Positions 7,177 to 14,197 of a DNA stretch of 23,706 bases are shown piece after piece. The first letter of the stretch is position 1, and every line of letters starts with the position of its first letter. The notes below the pieces were generated by a model. The model searched no databases. It worked only from the letters and a program-made list of their open reading frames with translations, and had not been told where the DNA came from. The translations under genes were made by a program, and so were the position numbers. Origin of the DNA: DATBIO01 sp036556965 (lineage in GTDB: Bacteria; Acidobacteriota; Vicinamibacteria; Fen-336); the NCBI GenBank assembly GCA_036556965.1, contig DATBIO010000275.1, positions 1-23,706 of the forward strand, written 5' to 3'.

Positions 7177-8459
7177 GCACGTGGACCAACTGGTCGGGGG
7201 TGGTGACCTGCCGGCCCCTGCGCGTCGAGCGCCCGCGCAACACGGACGAGCTGGTGGCCGCCGTGCGCGCCGCCCCGCGGCTGCGGGTGGCGGGCAGCGG
7301 CCACTCCTTCAGCGAGGTGGCGGCCACCGACGACGTGCTCCTCTCCCTGGAGGACTACGCGACGCCGTGGTCCCTGGACGCGGGCACCGGCACCGCCACC
7401 GTCCCCGGCGGCGCGCGCCTGGACCGCGTGAACCGCTTCCTGCACGAGCGCGGCCGCGCCCTCGCCAACCTGGGCGACATCGACCGGCAGACGGTGGCGG
7501 GCGCGGTGAGCACGGGCACCCACGGCACCGGCCTCGGGCCGCCCAGCCTCTCCGCCCAGGTGGCCGGCCTCACCCTGGTGACGGCGGCGGGCGACGTGCT
7601 CGAGTGCGCCGCCGATGGCGACGCCGACGTGCTCCGCGCGGCCCAGGTCGGCCTGGGCGCGCTGGGCGTGGTGGCGGAGGTGCGCCTGCGCACGGTCCCC
7701 GCCTTCGCCCTCCGCTATCGCAAGTGGCGGGCCACCCTGGACGAGGCCGTGTCCGACCTCCCGCGGCGCGCGCGCGAGCACCGCCACCTCGAGTTCTTCT
7801 GGCTGCCCGGGGCCGACGTGGTGGAGATGAAGGCCCTGGACGCCACGGAGGAGGCGCCGCGCGGCCGGCGGGCGCGGAACCTCGACAACCTGCTCGCCGA
7901 GAACGCGGGCCTCGGCCTCCTGTGCGCGCTGGGCCGGCGCTGGCCCGCGCGCGTGCCGGACCTGGTGCGGCGGGCGGCGCGCCTGATCCGGGAGGGCGAG
8001 GGCGTCGACTGGAGCCACCGCGTGTTCTGCAGCCGGCGCTGGGTGCACTTCCACGAGATGGAATACGCGGTGCCCCTCGCCGCCCTGCCCGAGGTCGTGG
8101 GCGAGCTGCGGGCCTGGCTGTCCCGCGACCGGCCCCCGCTCTGCATCCCCATCGAGGTGCGGGTGCTGGCCGCGGAGGACCCGTGGCTGTCCATGGCCCA
8201 GGGCCGCGAGAGCGCGTTCGTGGCCGTGCACGCCCACCGCGGCCTCGACCACCGGCCGGTGTTCGCGGGGGCGGAGGAGGTCTTCCGCCGGCACGCGGGA
8301 CGCCCGCACTGGGGCAAGGCCCACACCCGCGCCTACGCCGAGCTGCGCCCTCTCTACCCGGCCTGGGACCGCTTCCAGGAGGTCCGCCGGCGCCTCGACC
8401 CCCGCGGCGCCTTCACCAGCCCGCACGTGGCGCGCGTGCTCGGCCCCGCCCCGGCCTGA
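7173..8459 (+). CDS. FAD-linked aldonolactone oxidase (D-arabinono-1,4-lactone/L-gulono-1,4-lactone oxidase-like)
   Basis: 428 residues, the usual length. Members oxidise sugar lactones with O2 or another acceptor, using FAD. The N-terminal FAD domain of the VAO/PCMH type shows RVAGSGHSFSEVA, whose His 44 is at the covalent flavin position, and TVAGAVSTGTHGTG. The C-terminal ALO domain contains HWGKAHT, the counterpart of the HWxK motif of aldonolactone oxidases. GTG 7173 gives the start STWTNWSG, typical of the family, and overlaps the previous TGA by GTGA. It is tied to the PLP enzyme by coupling. No ascorbate pathway genes are seen, so the true substrate is open. Confidence 0.92.
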   Translation: MSTWTNWSGVVTCRPLRVERPRNTDELVAAVRAAPRLRVAGSGHSFSEVAATDDVLLSLEDYATPWSLDAGTGTATVPGGARLDRVNRFLHERGRALANLGDIDRQTVAGAVSTGTHGTGLGPPSLSAQVAGLTLVTAAGDVLECAADGDADVLRAAQVGLGALGVVAEVRLRTVPAFALRYRKWRATLDEAVSDLPRRAREHRHLEFFWLPGADVVEMKALDATEEAPRGRRARNLDNLLAENAGLGLLCALGRRWPARVPDLVRRAARLIREGEGVDWSHRVFCSRRWVHFHEMEYAVPLAALPEVVGELRAWLSRDRPPLCIPIEVRVLAAEDPWLSMAQGRESAFVAVHAHRGLDHRPVFAGAEEVFRRHAGRPHWGKAHTRAYAELRPLYPAWDRFQEVRRRLDPRGAFTSPHVARVLGPAPA

Positions 8460-8939
8460 ATGGCGATCCTGCCCCTCACCGAGGCCGTCTTCGCGCGGCC
8501 CGAGGTGCGCGCGGCCCTGGAGCGGCTGCTGGCCCAGGTGGACGTCGCGCCGGAGCGCCGCACGCCGGAGCGAACGCTCCACCCTCCGTCCGCGCGCGAC
8601 GCGCGCCTGAGCTTCGTGGCCTGGGAGGGGGACGAGCTGGTGGGCTTCGTCACCGCGCACGAGTCGCCCTACGCTCCGGGAGCGGTCTTCGTGCCCTGGC
8701 TGGTGGTGGACGAGGCCGCGCGCGGCCGGGGCCTCGGCCGGGACCTGCTGCGCGCGGTGCTGGCCGCGGGGAAGGCCCACGGCTTCCGCATCGCCGCCCT
8801 CTACGTGGGGGACGACAACCTCGACGCCCAGGCCTTCTACGACCGCGTGGGGGGGGAGCGCGTGCGGCTGATGCCCCCGCGCGACGACGCCGAGGTCCGC
8901 CGCGGCGCGCAGTGGATCTACCGCTGGATCCTGGACTAG
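8460..8939 (+). CDS. GNAT-family N-acetyltransferase
   Basis: 159 residues. A single GNAT domain transfers an acetyl group from acetyl-CoA to an amine. VPWLVVDEAARGRGLGRDLL holds the acetyl-CoA pyrophosphate loop (RGRGLG); LYVGDDNLDAQAFYDRVGGE is the usual C-terminal Asn/Tyr segment. The acceptor is unknown. ATG 8460 follows the oxidase TGA with no gap, so it belongs to the same operon and may modify a compound made by the two upstream enzymes. Its TAG shares a CTAG with the stop of convergent panC. Confidence 0.88.
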   Translation: MAILPLTEAVFARPEVRAALERLLAQVDVAPERRTPERTLHPPSARDARLSFVAWEGDELVGFVTAHESPYAPGAVFVPWLVVDEAARGRGLGRDLLRAVLAAGKAHGFRIAALYVGDDNLDAQAFYDRVGGERVRLMPPRDDAEVRRGAQWIYRWILD

Positions 8940-9769
8940 GCCAGCCTCATGTTGTCGATGAGGCGCGTCCGGCCCACGAACACGGCGAGGAGCAGGAGGG
9001 CCTCGCCCTCCACGCGCGCAAGGTCCTGGAAGGTGAGGGGGTCGGCCACGGCGGCGTAGTCCAGGCGGGCCCGCGGCTCGCCCGCGATCTCCTCCCGCAG
9101 GACGGCGCGCAGGCGCTCGGCGTCCCGCTCGCCCGCCGCCCAGCGGGCGCGCGCCGCCTGCAGCGCGCGGTGGAGGACGGTGGCGGCGCGCCGCTCCTCG
9201 GCGCCCAGGTAGCTGTTGCGGCTGCTCATGGCCAGGCCGTCGGCCTCGCGCACGGTGGGGCAGCCCACCACCTCCACGGGCACGTCGAGGTCGCGCACGA
9301 GGCGGCGGACCACCGCGAGCTGCTGGGCGTCCTTCTCCCCGAAATAGGCCCGCAAGGGCTGGACGACCTGGAGCAGCTTCATCACCACCGTGGCCACGCC
9401 CTGGAAGTGGCCAGGGCGCCGCTCGCCCTCCAGGGGCCGGGCCACCGCGCCCACGTCGATGGCCGTGCCGAAGCCCGCGGGGTACATCTCCTCCGCGGAG
9501 GGGGCGAAGAGGAGGTCGCAGCCGGCGGCCTCCAGGAGGGCGCGGTCGCGGTCGAGGTCGCGCGGGTAGCGGGCGAGGTCCTCGGTGGGCGCGAACTGCG
9601 TGGGGTTCACGAAGACGCTGGCCGCCACGCGCGCGCTCTCGGCGCGGGCCCGGCGCACCAGGGAGAGGTGGCCCTCGTGCAGGTAGCCCATGGTGGGGAC
9701 GAGGCCCACCGCGCCCGCCCCTTCCGCGCGCCAGCGCCGCGCCGCGGCGACGGTGGAGGCGACGATCAC
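8936..9769 (-). CDS. panC: Pantothenate synthetase
   Basis: 277 residues. It condenses pantoate and beta-alanine with ATP, via pantoyl adenylate, to give pantothenate, in the cytosol. PTMGYLHEGHLSL contains the HxGH nucleotide motif; SVFVNPTQF, YFGEKDAQQL and MSSRNSYL (the KMSKS-like loop) are all present. GTG 9769 overlaps the panE stop (GTGA) and gives the family N-terminus VIVAST. It is the last gene of panB-panE-panC. No panD (beta-alanine supply) is seen in the window. Confidence 0.96.
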   Translation of the reverse strand: MIVASTVAAARRWRAEGAGAVGLVPTMGYLHEGHLSLVRRARAESARVAASVFVNPTQFAPTEDLARYPRDLDRDRALLEAAGCDLLFAPSAEEMYPAGFGTAIDVGAVARPLEGERRPGHFQGVATVVMKLLQVVQPLRAYFGEKDAQQLAVVRRLVRDLDVPVEVVGCPTVREADGLAMSSRNSYLGAEERRAATVLHRALQAARARWAAGERDAERLRAVLREEIAGEPRARLDYAAVADPLTFQDLARVEGEALLLLAVFVGRTRLIDNMRLA

Positions 9770-10671
9770 GGGACGGCGGCCAGCGCCGCCGCCTCGCGCG
9801 CGCGCACGGCGGCGTGGAGTCGCGCGTTGACGGGCGTGGGCACTCCCCGCCGCGCCCCCGCCTCCACCACCGCGCCGCAGAGCGCGCCGATCTCCGTGCG
9901 CCCGCCGCGCTCGAGGTCCTGCAGCATGGAGGAGCGGTTGCCCGCGGTGGCGCGCGCCACCGCGCGCGCGGCCGCCACCGCCTCCTCCGGGTCCAGGGCC
10001 ACCCCGGCGGCGGCGGCCACCGCCCCCACTTCCGCCGCCGCGGCGTCGAGGGTGGCGAGGGGCTCGGGCTCGCGCAGGAGGTCGCCGTTGGGCACGCCGA
10101 GCACGGCGGAGAGCGGGTTGATCGCGCAGTTGACGGCGAGCTTGCGCCAGAGGTGGCGGTCGATGTCGGGGACGGCGTGGGCGTCGAAGCCCCCCTCGCG
10201 CAGCCATCCCGCGAGGGCGGCGGCGGCCTCCTCCAGCCAGACCTGGCCCGGGAACCCGCGCACCAGGCCGGGGGCGAGCAGGGTGGCGCCCATGACCGTG
10301 ACTCCCTGGAGCGGGCGTCCGCCCGCCGCGGCCAGGACCTCGCGGTTCCCCAGTCCGTTCTGGAGGGTGACCAGCAGGCTCGGGCCGGCGGCGCGCACGG
10401 CGTGGGGGGCCACCGCCGCCGTCTGCCAGCTCTTCACGAGGACGAGGACGGCGTCGGCCGGTGGTGGCGGCGCCTCCAGGGGCAGCGCCGCCGCCGGGGC
10501 GTGCCACGTCCCCCCGTCCTCCGCCACGGCCAGGCCCTGGGCGGCGATGGCGCGCAGTCCCTCGGGCCAGGTGCCGACGAGGGTGACCCGGGAGCCGGCG
10601 CGGGCCAGGCGCGCCCCCATCAGGCAGGCCATGGCCCCCGTTCCGAAGACCGTCACCCGGGGCGCGGTCAC
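9766..10671 (-). CDS. panE: 2-dehydropantoate 2-reductase (ketopantoate reductase)
   Basis: 301 residues. It reduces ketopantoate to pantoate with NADPH. VTVFGTGAMACLMGARLARAG is the N-terminal Rossmann loop; LVKSWQT, TLQNGLGN, and LWRKLAVNCAINPLSA with the catalytic Lys follow; GGRTEIGAL holds the substrate-binding Glu. It is placed between panB and panC in pathway order, with GTGA overlaps on both sides, so the three pantothenate enzymes are made together. GTG 10671 is fixed by the overlap and by the Rossmann strand at residue 6. Confidence 0.95.
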   Translation of the reverse strand: MTAPRVTVFGTGAMACLMGARLARAGSRVTLVGTWPEGLRAIAAQGLAVAEDGGTWHAPAAALPLEAPPPPADAVLVLVKSWQTAAVAPHAVRAAGPSLLVTLQNGLGNREVLAAAGGRPLQGVTVMGATLLAPGLVRGFPGQVWLEEAAAALAGWLREGGFDAHAVPDIDRHLWRKLAVNCAINPLSAVLGVPNGDLLREPEPLATLDAAAAEVGAVAAAAGVALDPEEAVAAARAVARATAGNRSSMLQDLERGGRTEIGALCGAVVEAGARRGVPTPVNARLHAAVRAREAAALAAVP

Positions 10672-11579
10672 CGGCGGCGGTTGACCACCTTCAGCGGGGT
10701 CTTCTCGCCGACCCGGGCGAGGAAGCCGCGCCACTCCTCGTCGTCCATGGTGAAGGCGTGCTCCGGCGCGGGGAAGGCGCGGTGGAGGACCTCGTCGCGG
10801 AAGGCGCCCACGGCGGCGGTCACGGCGGCGCCCAGCTCGGCGTAGCGCTTGGCGAAGCGCGGCGAGCGGCCCTCGTAGAGGCCGAGCAGGTCGTGGGTCA
10901 CCAGCACCTGCCCGCTGGTGCCGCTCCCCGCGCCGATGCCGATGGTGGGGACGTGGAGGCGCCGCGTGATGTACGCGGCCACGCGGTCGGGCACGCTCTC
11001 CAGGACGATGGAGAAGCAGCCCGCCTCTTCGAGGGCCAGCGCGTCGTCGAGCAGGGCCCGCGCGGCCTCCGCCGTGCGGCCCTGCACCTTGAAGCCGCCG
11101 AGGGCGTGCACGCTCTGCGGGCGCAGGCCGATGTGGCCCTGCACGGGGATGCCCGCGCGCACGATCGCGCGCACGGTGGAGGCGAAGTCGCGGCCGCCCT
11201 CGAGCTTCACCGCGTCCATGCCCGCCTCCTGGAGGAAGCGGCCGGCGTTGCGCACCGCCTCCGCCGTGTCGCTCTGGTAGCTCATGAAGGGCATGTCGCC
11301 GATGAGGAGGGCCTGCCTGGCCCCGCGGCTGACCGCGCGCGCGTGGTGCAGCATCTCGTCCATGGTCACGGCGAGGGTGTTGGGATGGCCCAGCACCACC
11401 ATGGCCAGCGAGTCGCCCACGAGGATGGCGTCCACGCCCGCCTCGTCGAGCAGGCGCGCGGTGGGGTAGTCGTAGGCGGTCAGCATGGCGATGGGGGTGC
11501 CCGCGACCGCCTTGTCGCGGAGGGTCAGCACCGTGGTCTTGCGGGGGGGCGTCCCGCCGGAGCCCGGCTGCGCGCTCAT
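10668..11579 (-). CDS. panB: 3-methyl-2-oxobutanoate hydroxymethyltransferase (ketopantoate hydroxymethyltransferase)
   Basis: 303 residues. It adds a one-carbon unit from methylene-tetrahydrofolate to ketoisovalerate, the first step to pantothenate. TAYDYPTARLLDEAG, ILVGDSLAMV with the metal-binding Asp, VKLEGG, VQGHIGL and IGIGAGSGTSGQVLV are all standard for PanB. ATG 11579 has a strong ribosome binding site (GAGGAGGAT, about 5 nt upstream). It heads the pan operon and, unlike asd or thrC, has a long leader: its best promoter lies about 145 bp upstream, next to the 11-bp repeat array. Confidence 0.96.
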   Translation of the reverse strand: MSAQPGSGGTPPRKTTVLTLRDKAVAGTPIAMLTAYDYPTARLLDEAGVDAILVGDSLAMVVLGHPNTLAVTMDEMLHHARAVSRGARQALLIGDMPFMSYQSDTAEAVRNAGRFLQEAGMDAVKLEGGRDFASTVRAIVRAGIPVQGHIGLRPQSVHALGGFKVQGRTAEAARALLDDALALEEAGCFSIVLESVPDRVAAYITRRLHVPTIGIGAGSGTSGQVLVTHDLLGLYEGRSPRFAKRYAELGAAVTAAVGAFRDEVLHRAFPAPEHAFTMDDEEWRGFLARVGEKTPLKVVNRRR

Positions 11580-11715
11580 GGCGATCCTCCTCGGGAAGAC
11601 ACACCCTGCGCACGGGGGAACCGCCGTCCCGGCGTCGTCCCGGTCCCTCTGGGATCCGGTCGATCCGCGCGAAAGAGCCGTCTTCCTCGCTCGCCGCCCG
11701 ATGCGGGTCGGCGGC
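11580..11715 (-). other. Long 5' leader of the pan operon
   Basis: From the predicted start near 11715 to ATG 11579 the leader is about 135 nt. GGAAGAC in its first half is complementary to GTCTTCC lying just before the Shine-Dalgarno sequence, so a long-range pairing could mask or present the ribosome site. No known riboswitch class was recognised. Confidence 0.35.
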
Positions 11716-11721
11716 ACCCTC

Positions 11722-11749
11722 ACGTTAGCACGGCGCGGCCGGCAGTCAA
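11722..11749 (-). promoter_or_regulatory. Promoter of panB-panE-panC
   Basis: On the minus strand TTGACT (11749-11744) and TAACGT (11727-11722) are separated by 16 bp; the -35 matches the consensus in five of six positions. The repeat array begins 11 bp upstream of the -35, so proteins bound there would be well placed to control it. Confidence 0.55.
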
Positions 11750-11760
11750 GGACGCACTGC

Positions 11761-11947
11761 CTGTGGAAAGCCTGTGCACGCCGCGCGCATGGCCTGTGGA
11801 ACCGGCGTCGGCGGCCTGTGCAACGCCTGTGGATCGGAGGCCGGCGGCCTGTGCAGCGCCTGTGCAGGGGCTGTCGAGAAGGGCGCGCCGCGGGGTGGAG
11901 TCCCTGTGCAGCGCCTGTGCACGGCGTGTGGACGGCCTGTGGACGGC
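11761..11947. repeat. Array of seventeen 11-bp units, core CTGTG(G/C)A
   Basis: Reading the plus strand in 11-base steps from 11761, units start at 11761, 11772, 11783 and so on up to 11937. The core CTGTGGA or CTGTGCA begins exactly at the unit start at 11761, 11772, 11794, 11816, 11827, 11849, 11860, 11904, 11915 and 11937; 11871 (CTGTCGA) and 11926 (GTGTGGA) differ by one base and 11893 (GGGTGGA) by two. The remaining units (11783, 11805, 11838, 11882) are degenerate but do not break the register. Many units end in CGC, GGC or AGC. The array fills the gap from 2 bp after the asparaginase stop to 11 bp before the pan -35 box. Eleven is not a multiple of three and no convincing gene covers it, so it looks like a protein-binding array or a decaying minisatellite. 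Confidence 0.85.
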
Positions 11948-11949
11948 CC

Positions 11950-13002
11950 TCAGGACTCGAAGAGCCGACGGAGGCGCTCGCGGTCGGCGGTCAGGCCCAG
12001 CGCCACCATCAGCTTGATGCGGGCCTTGGGTCCGGGCAGGTCGCGGCCGAAGACGAGGCCCATGGCCTTGAGCATCCGGCCCCCGCCCTCGTAGCCGTAC
12101 GTCGGCGACACCGCGCCCTCGTAGCACCGCGACACGAGCACGACGCACACGCCGCGCGCGATGGCGGCCTTGAGCGCCGGCACCACGGCGGGGGGGACGT
12201 TGCCGCAGCCGGTGGCCTCCACCACGAGGCCGCGCGCGCCCCGCGCCACCGACGCGCGGAGGAGGGCGTCCCCCACGCCCGCGGCCATGGTGTGCAGGTC
12301 CACCTCCGGCACCAGGCGGCGCGCGGGGATGCGGGGACGGCGGAAGGGCGGCCGCGCGTAGACGACGTGGCCGCGGTCGATCATGCCCAGGGGGCCGTGC
12401 GGGCTGCGGAAGGCGTCCAGCCGCTGGCTGTGCCACTTGGTGGCCTCGGCGGCGGCGTGGACCTCCTCGCCCACCGCCACCAGCACGCCGCGGCCGGCGG
12501 AGTCGGGGTTCACGGCCGTGCGCACGGCCGCCATCAGGTTCGCGGGGCCGTCCCAGCCCGGCTCGGACACCGTGCGCATGGCTCCGCAGAACACCACGGG
12601 CTTGTCGCCGTCGAGGGTGAGGTCCAGGAGGTACGCGGTCTCCTCGAGGGTGTCCGTCCCGTGGGTGACGACCACCGCGTCCACGCCGGGGTCGGCCAGC
12701 ACCTTGCCCACGTGCTGCTTGAGCCGCCACATCCACGGCGGCGTCACGTGGGGGCCGGGGAGGCGCGCGTAGTCCTCCAGGGTGAGGCGGGCCTCCTTCT
12801 TGAGGCCGTGGACGCGCGACACGATCTCCACGCCGCTCAGGGCGGGCACGGCGGCGCCCGTGCCCGGGTCGATGCGCATGGAGATGGTGCCCCCGGTGAA
12901 GAGGATGTGGACGTGGGGCCGCCGGCCCATGGCGCCGCCGGGGGCCCCGCGGCGGTGGGAGGACGCGCCGCGACGGCCACCACCAGCGCGGCGAGAACCC
13001 AT
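11950..13002 (-). CDS. L-asparaginase (bacterial type, Thr nucleophile)
   Basis: 350 residues from ATG 13002, or 326 from ATG 12930. It hydrolyses asparagine to aspartate and ammonia. ILFTGGTIS carries the first catalytic Thr; VVTHGTDTLEETAYLL carries the second Thr-Asp pair; the C-terminal domain (VEATGCGNVP, SRCYEGAVSP) is also typical. No signal peptide is seen, so a cytoplasmic enzyme is likely. ATG 13002 overlaps the alaX stop by one base (TGATG), which favours coupling, but it adds a 24-residue Gly/Arg-rich lead; the internal ATG 12930 gives a more usual N-terminus. It is the third gene of thrC-alaX-asparaginase; its product aspartate is the precursor used by LysC and Asd. Confidence 0.9.
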   Translation of the reverse strand: MGSRRAGGGRRGASSHRRGAPGGAMGRRPHVHILFTGGTISMRIDPGTGAAVPALSGVEIVSRVHGLKKEARLTLEDYARLPGPHVTPPWMWRLKQHVGKVLADPGVDAVVVTHGTDTLEETAYLLDLTLDGDKPVVFCGAMRTVSEPGWDGPANLMAAVRTAVNPDSAGRGVLVAVGEEVHAAAEATKWHSQRLDAFRSPHGPLGMIDRGHVVYARPPFRRPRIPARRLVPEVDLHTMAAGVGDALLRASVARGARGLVVEATGCGNVPPAVVPALKAAIARGVCVVLVSRCYEGAVSPTYGYEGGGRMLKAMGLVFGRDLPGPKARIKLMVALGLTADRERLRRLFES

Positions 13003-14186
13003 CAGGACGCGGACCGGATGCGCGCCGCCAGCGCGCCCAGGACCTCCGCCACCCCAAGGGTGCGATCGCTGCCCCCCTGCGCCAGGTTGCCGCGCCCTCC
13101 GCCGCGCCCGCCCAGGGCGGCGCAGGCCTCGCGCAGGAGGGCGGGCACGTCGTGGGGCAGCCCCTCGGACTGCGCGAACACGAGCTGCGTGCGCTCGCCC
13201 ACGCCCGCGAGCAGGGCCACCACGGGGCGCCGCGCGGTCAGCGCCTGGGCCAGCCGTCGCAGGGCGTCCGCGGACCAGCCGGGATAGACGGCCGCCACCA
13301 CGTCCGCGCCGCCTTCCGCCCGGGTGGCGAGACGATCGGCCTCCGCCATCGCGAGCTGGCCCAGCCAGCCCTCGCCCTCGGCCCGCGCCGCCGCCAGCTG
13401 CGCCTGCAGCCGCGCCACCGCCTCGGGCAGGGCCTCGGGGGGCGCGGAGAGGGCGGCGCCCAGGCGGGCCAGCAGGGCGCTGTCGCGGCGCGCGCGGAGG
13501 ACGGCGCGCCGGCCGCAGACGAAGCGCACCCGCGTGCCGGCCTTGTACCGCTCGTGGCCGGTCACGGCCACCACGCCCACCTCGGCCGTGCTGCGCGGGT
13601 GGGTGCCGCTGCAGGGCTGGCGGTCGAACCCCGCCGCCTCCACCACGCGGATGCGGTCGCCCGCCTGCTCCGCGGGGTCCAGCCCCGAGGCCACCGCCTC
13701 CGCCCGGGTCATCTCCTCCACCCGCACCGGCCGCGCGCCCCAGACCACCTCGTTGGCCAGCGCCTCCGCGCGCGCCCCCTGGTCCTCCGTGACCGCGCGG
13801 TCGAGGTCGATGGACGATTCCTCGGCCCCCAGGTGGAAGCCGACCGTGCGCGCCTGCGCCACCTCCACGAAGGCGCGCGAGAGGAGGTGCTGCCCATGGT
13901 GCTGCTGGAGGTGGTCGCGCCGCCGCCCCCCGTCCACCTGGCCGTGGACCGCGTCCCCGGGCAGCTCGCGCGCGAGGACGTGGAGGACGTCGCCGCCGTC
14001 GTAGACCACGGCCAGCACGGGCACGTCCCCCAGCCGGCCCTGGTCCCAGGGCTGGCCGCCGCTCTCGGCGTAGAAGGCGGTGCGGTCGAGGACCACCGCG
14101 GGCTGGCCCCGATGGGTGCGGCGCGCGGTCACCCGGGCCTCGAAGGTGAGGAGGTACGGGTCGTCGCGGAAGAGCAGCTCGGTCAG
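13002..14186 (-). CDS. Alanyl-tRNA editing protein (AlaX with DHHA1 domain)
   Basis: About 394 residues, the long form. AlaX proteins deacylate Ser-tRNA(Ala) or Gly-tRNA(Ala). The N-terminal barrel (LTELLFRDDPYL, RTAFYAESGGQPWDQG) resembles the AlaRS part before the editing domain. HHGQHLLSR (HxxxH) and CSGTH (CxxxH) form the zinc site of the editing domain. A coiled segment follows, then the DHHA1 domain with GGRGGGRGNLAQGG near the C-terminus. No aminoacylation domain is present. The start is uncertain: the family N-terminus begins at CTG 14186, while GTG 14132 would cut off about 18 conserved residues. GGTGAG lies 6 nt upstream of the CTG. Its stop overlaps the asparaginase ATG. Confidence 0.9.
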   Translation of the reverse strand: MTELLFRDDPYLLTFEARVTARRTHRGQPAVVLDRTAFYAESGGQPWDQGRLGDVPVLAVVYDGGDVLHVLARELPGDAVHGQVDGGRRRDHLQQHHGQHLLSRAFVEVAQARTVGFHLGAEESSIDLDRAVTEDQGARAEALANEVVWGARPVRVEEMTRAEAVASGLDPAEQAGDRIRVVEAAGFDRQPCSGTHPRSTAEVGVVAVTGHERYKAGTRVRFVCGRRAVLRARRDSALLARLGAALSAPPEALPEAVARLQAQLAAARAEGEGWLGQLAMAEADRLATRAEGGADVVAAVYPGWSADALRRLAQALTARRPVVALLAGVGERTQLVFAQSEGLPHDVPALLREACAALGGRGGGRGNLAQGGSDRTLGVAEVLGALAARIRSAS

Positions 14187-14197
14187 CGCCCGCTCAC
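14183..14197 (-). other. Four-codon mini-frame linking thrC and alaX
   Basis: On the minus strand GTG 14197-14195 overlaps the thrC TGA (GTGA), reads V-S-G-R, and stops at TGA 14185-14183, which overlaps CTG 14186-14184 (CTGA), the apparent first codon of alaX. The design matches 5975-5992. One missing base would instead join the GTG directly to alaX. Confidence 0.45.

Noticed and set aside
11761..11947. CRISPR array
   Set aside because: The units are 11 bp with no separate unique spacers, and there are no cas genes nearby.
11761..11947. Chromosomal replication origin
   Set aside because: Only the TNCACA part of a DnaA box is matched; no AT-rich unwinding region and no dnaA, dnaN, gidA or parAB genes are near. 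A DnaA-binding accessory site remains only a hypothesis.
11774..12094. Plus-strand frame with repeated CxxC motifs (LCNACG, LCSACA, LCTACG) resembling zinc ribbons
   Set aside because: The motifs arise because an 11-bp tandem repeat read in any frame gives an 11-residue repeat; the frame then runs antisense into the asparaginase gene and has no ribosome binding site.
14132..14186. GTG 14132 as the alaX start
   Set aside because: It would remove a conserved N-terminal segment (LTELLFRDDPYL) that is plainly encoded in frame upstream.
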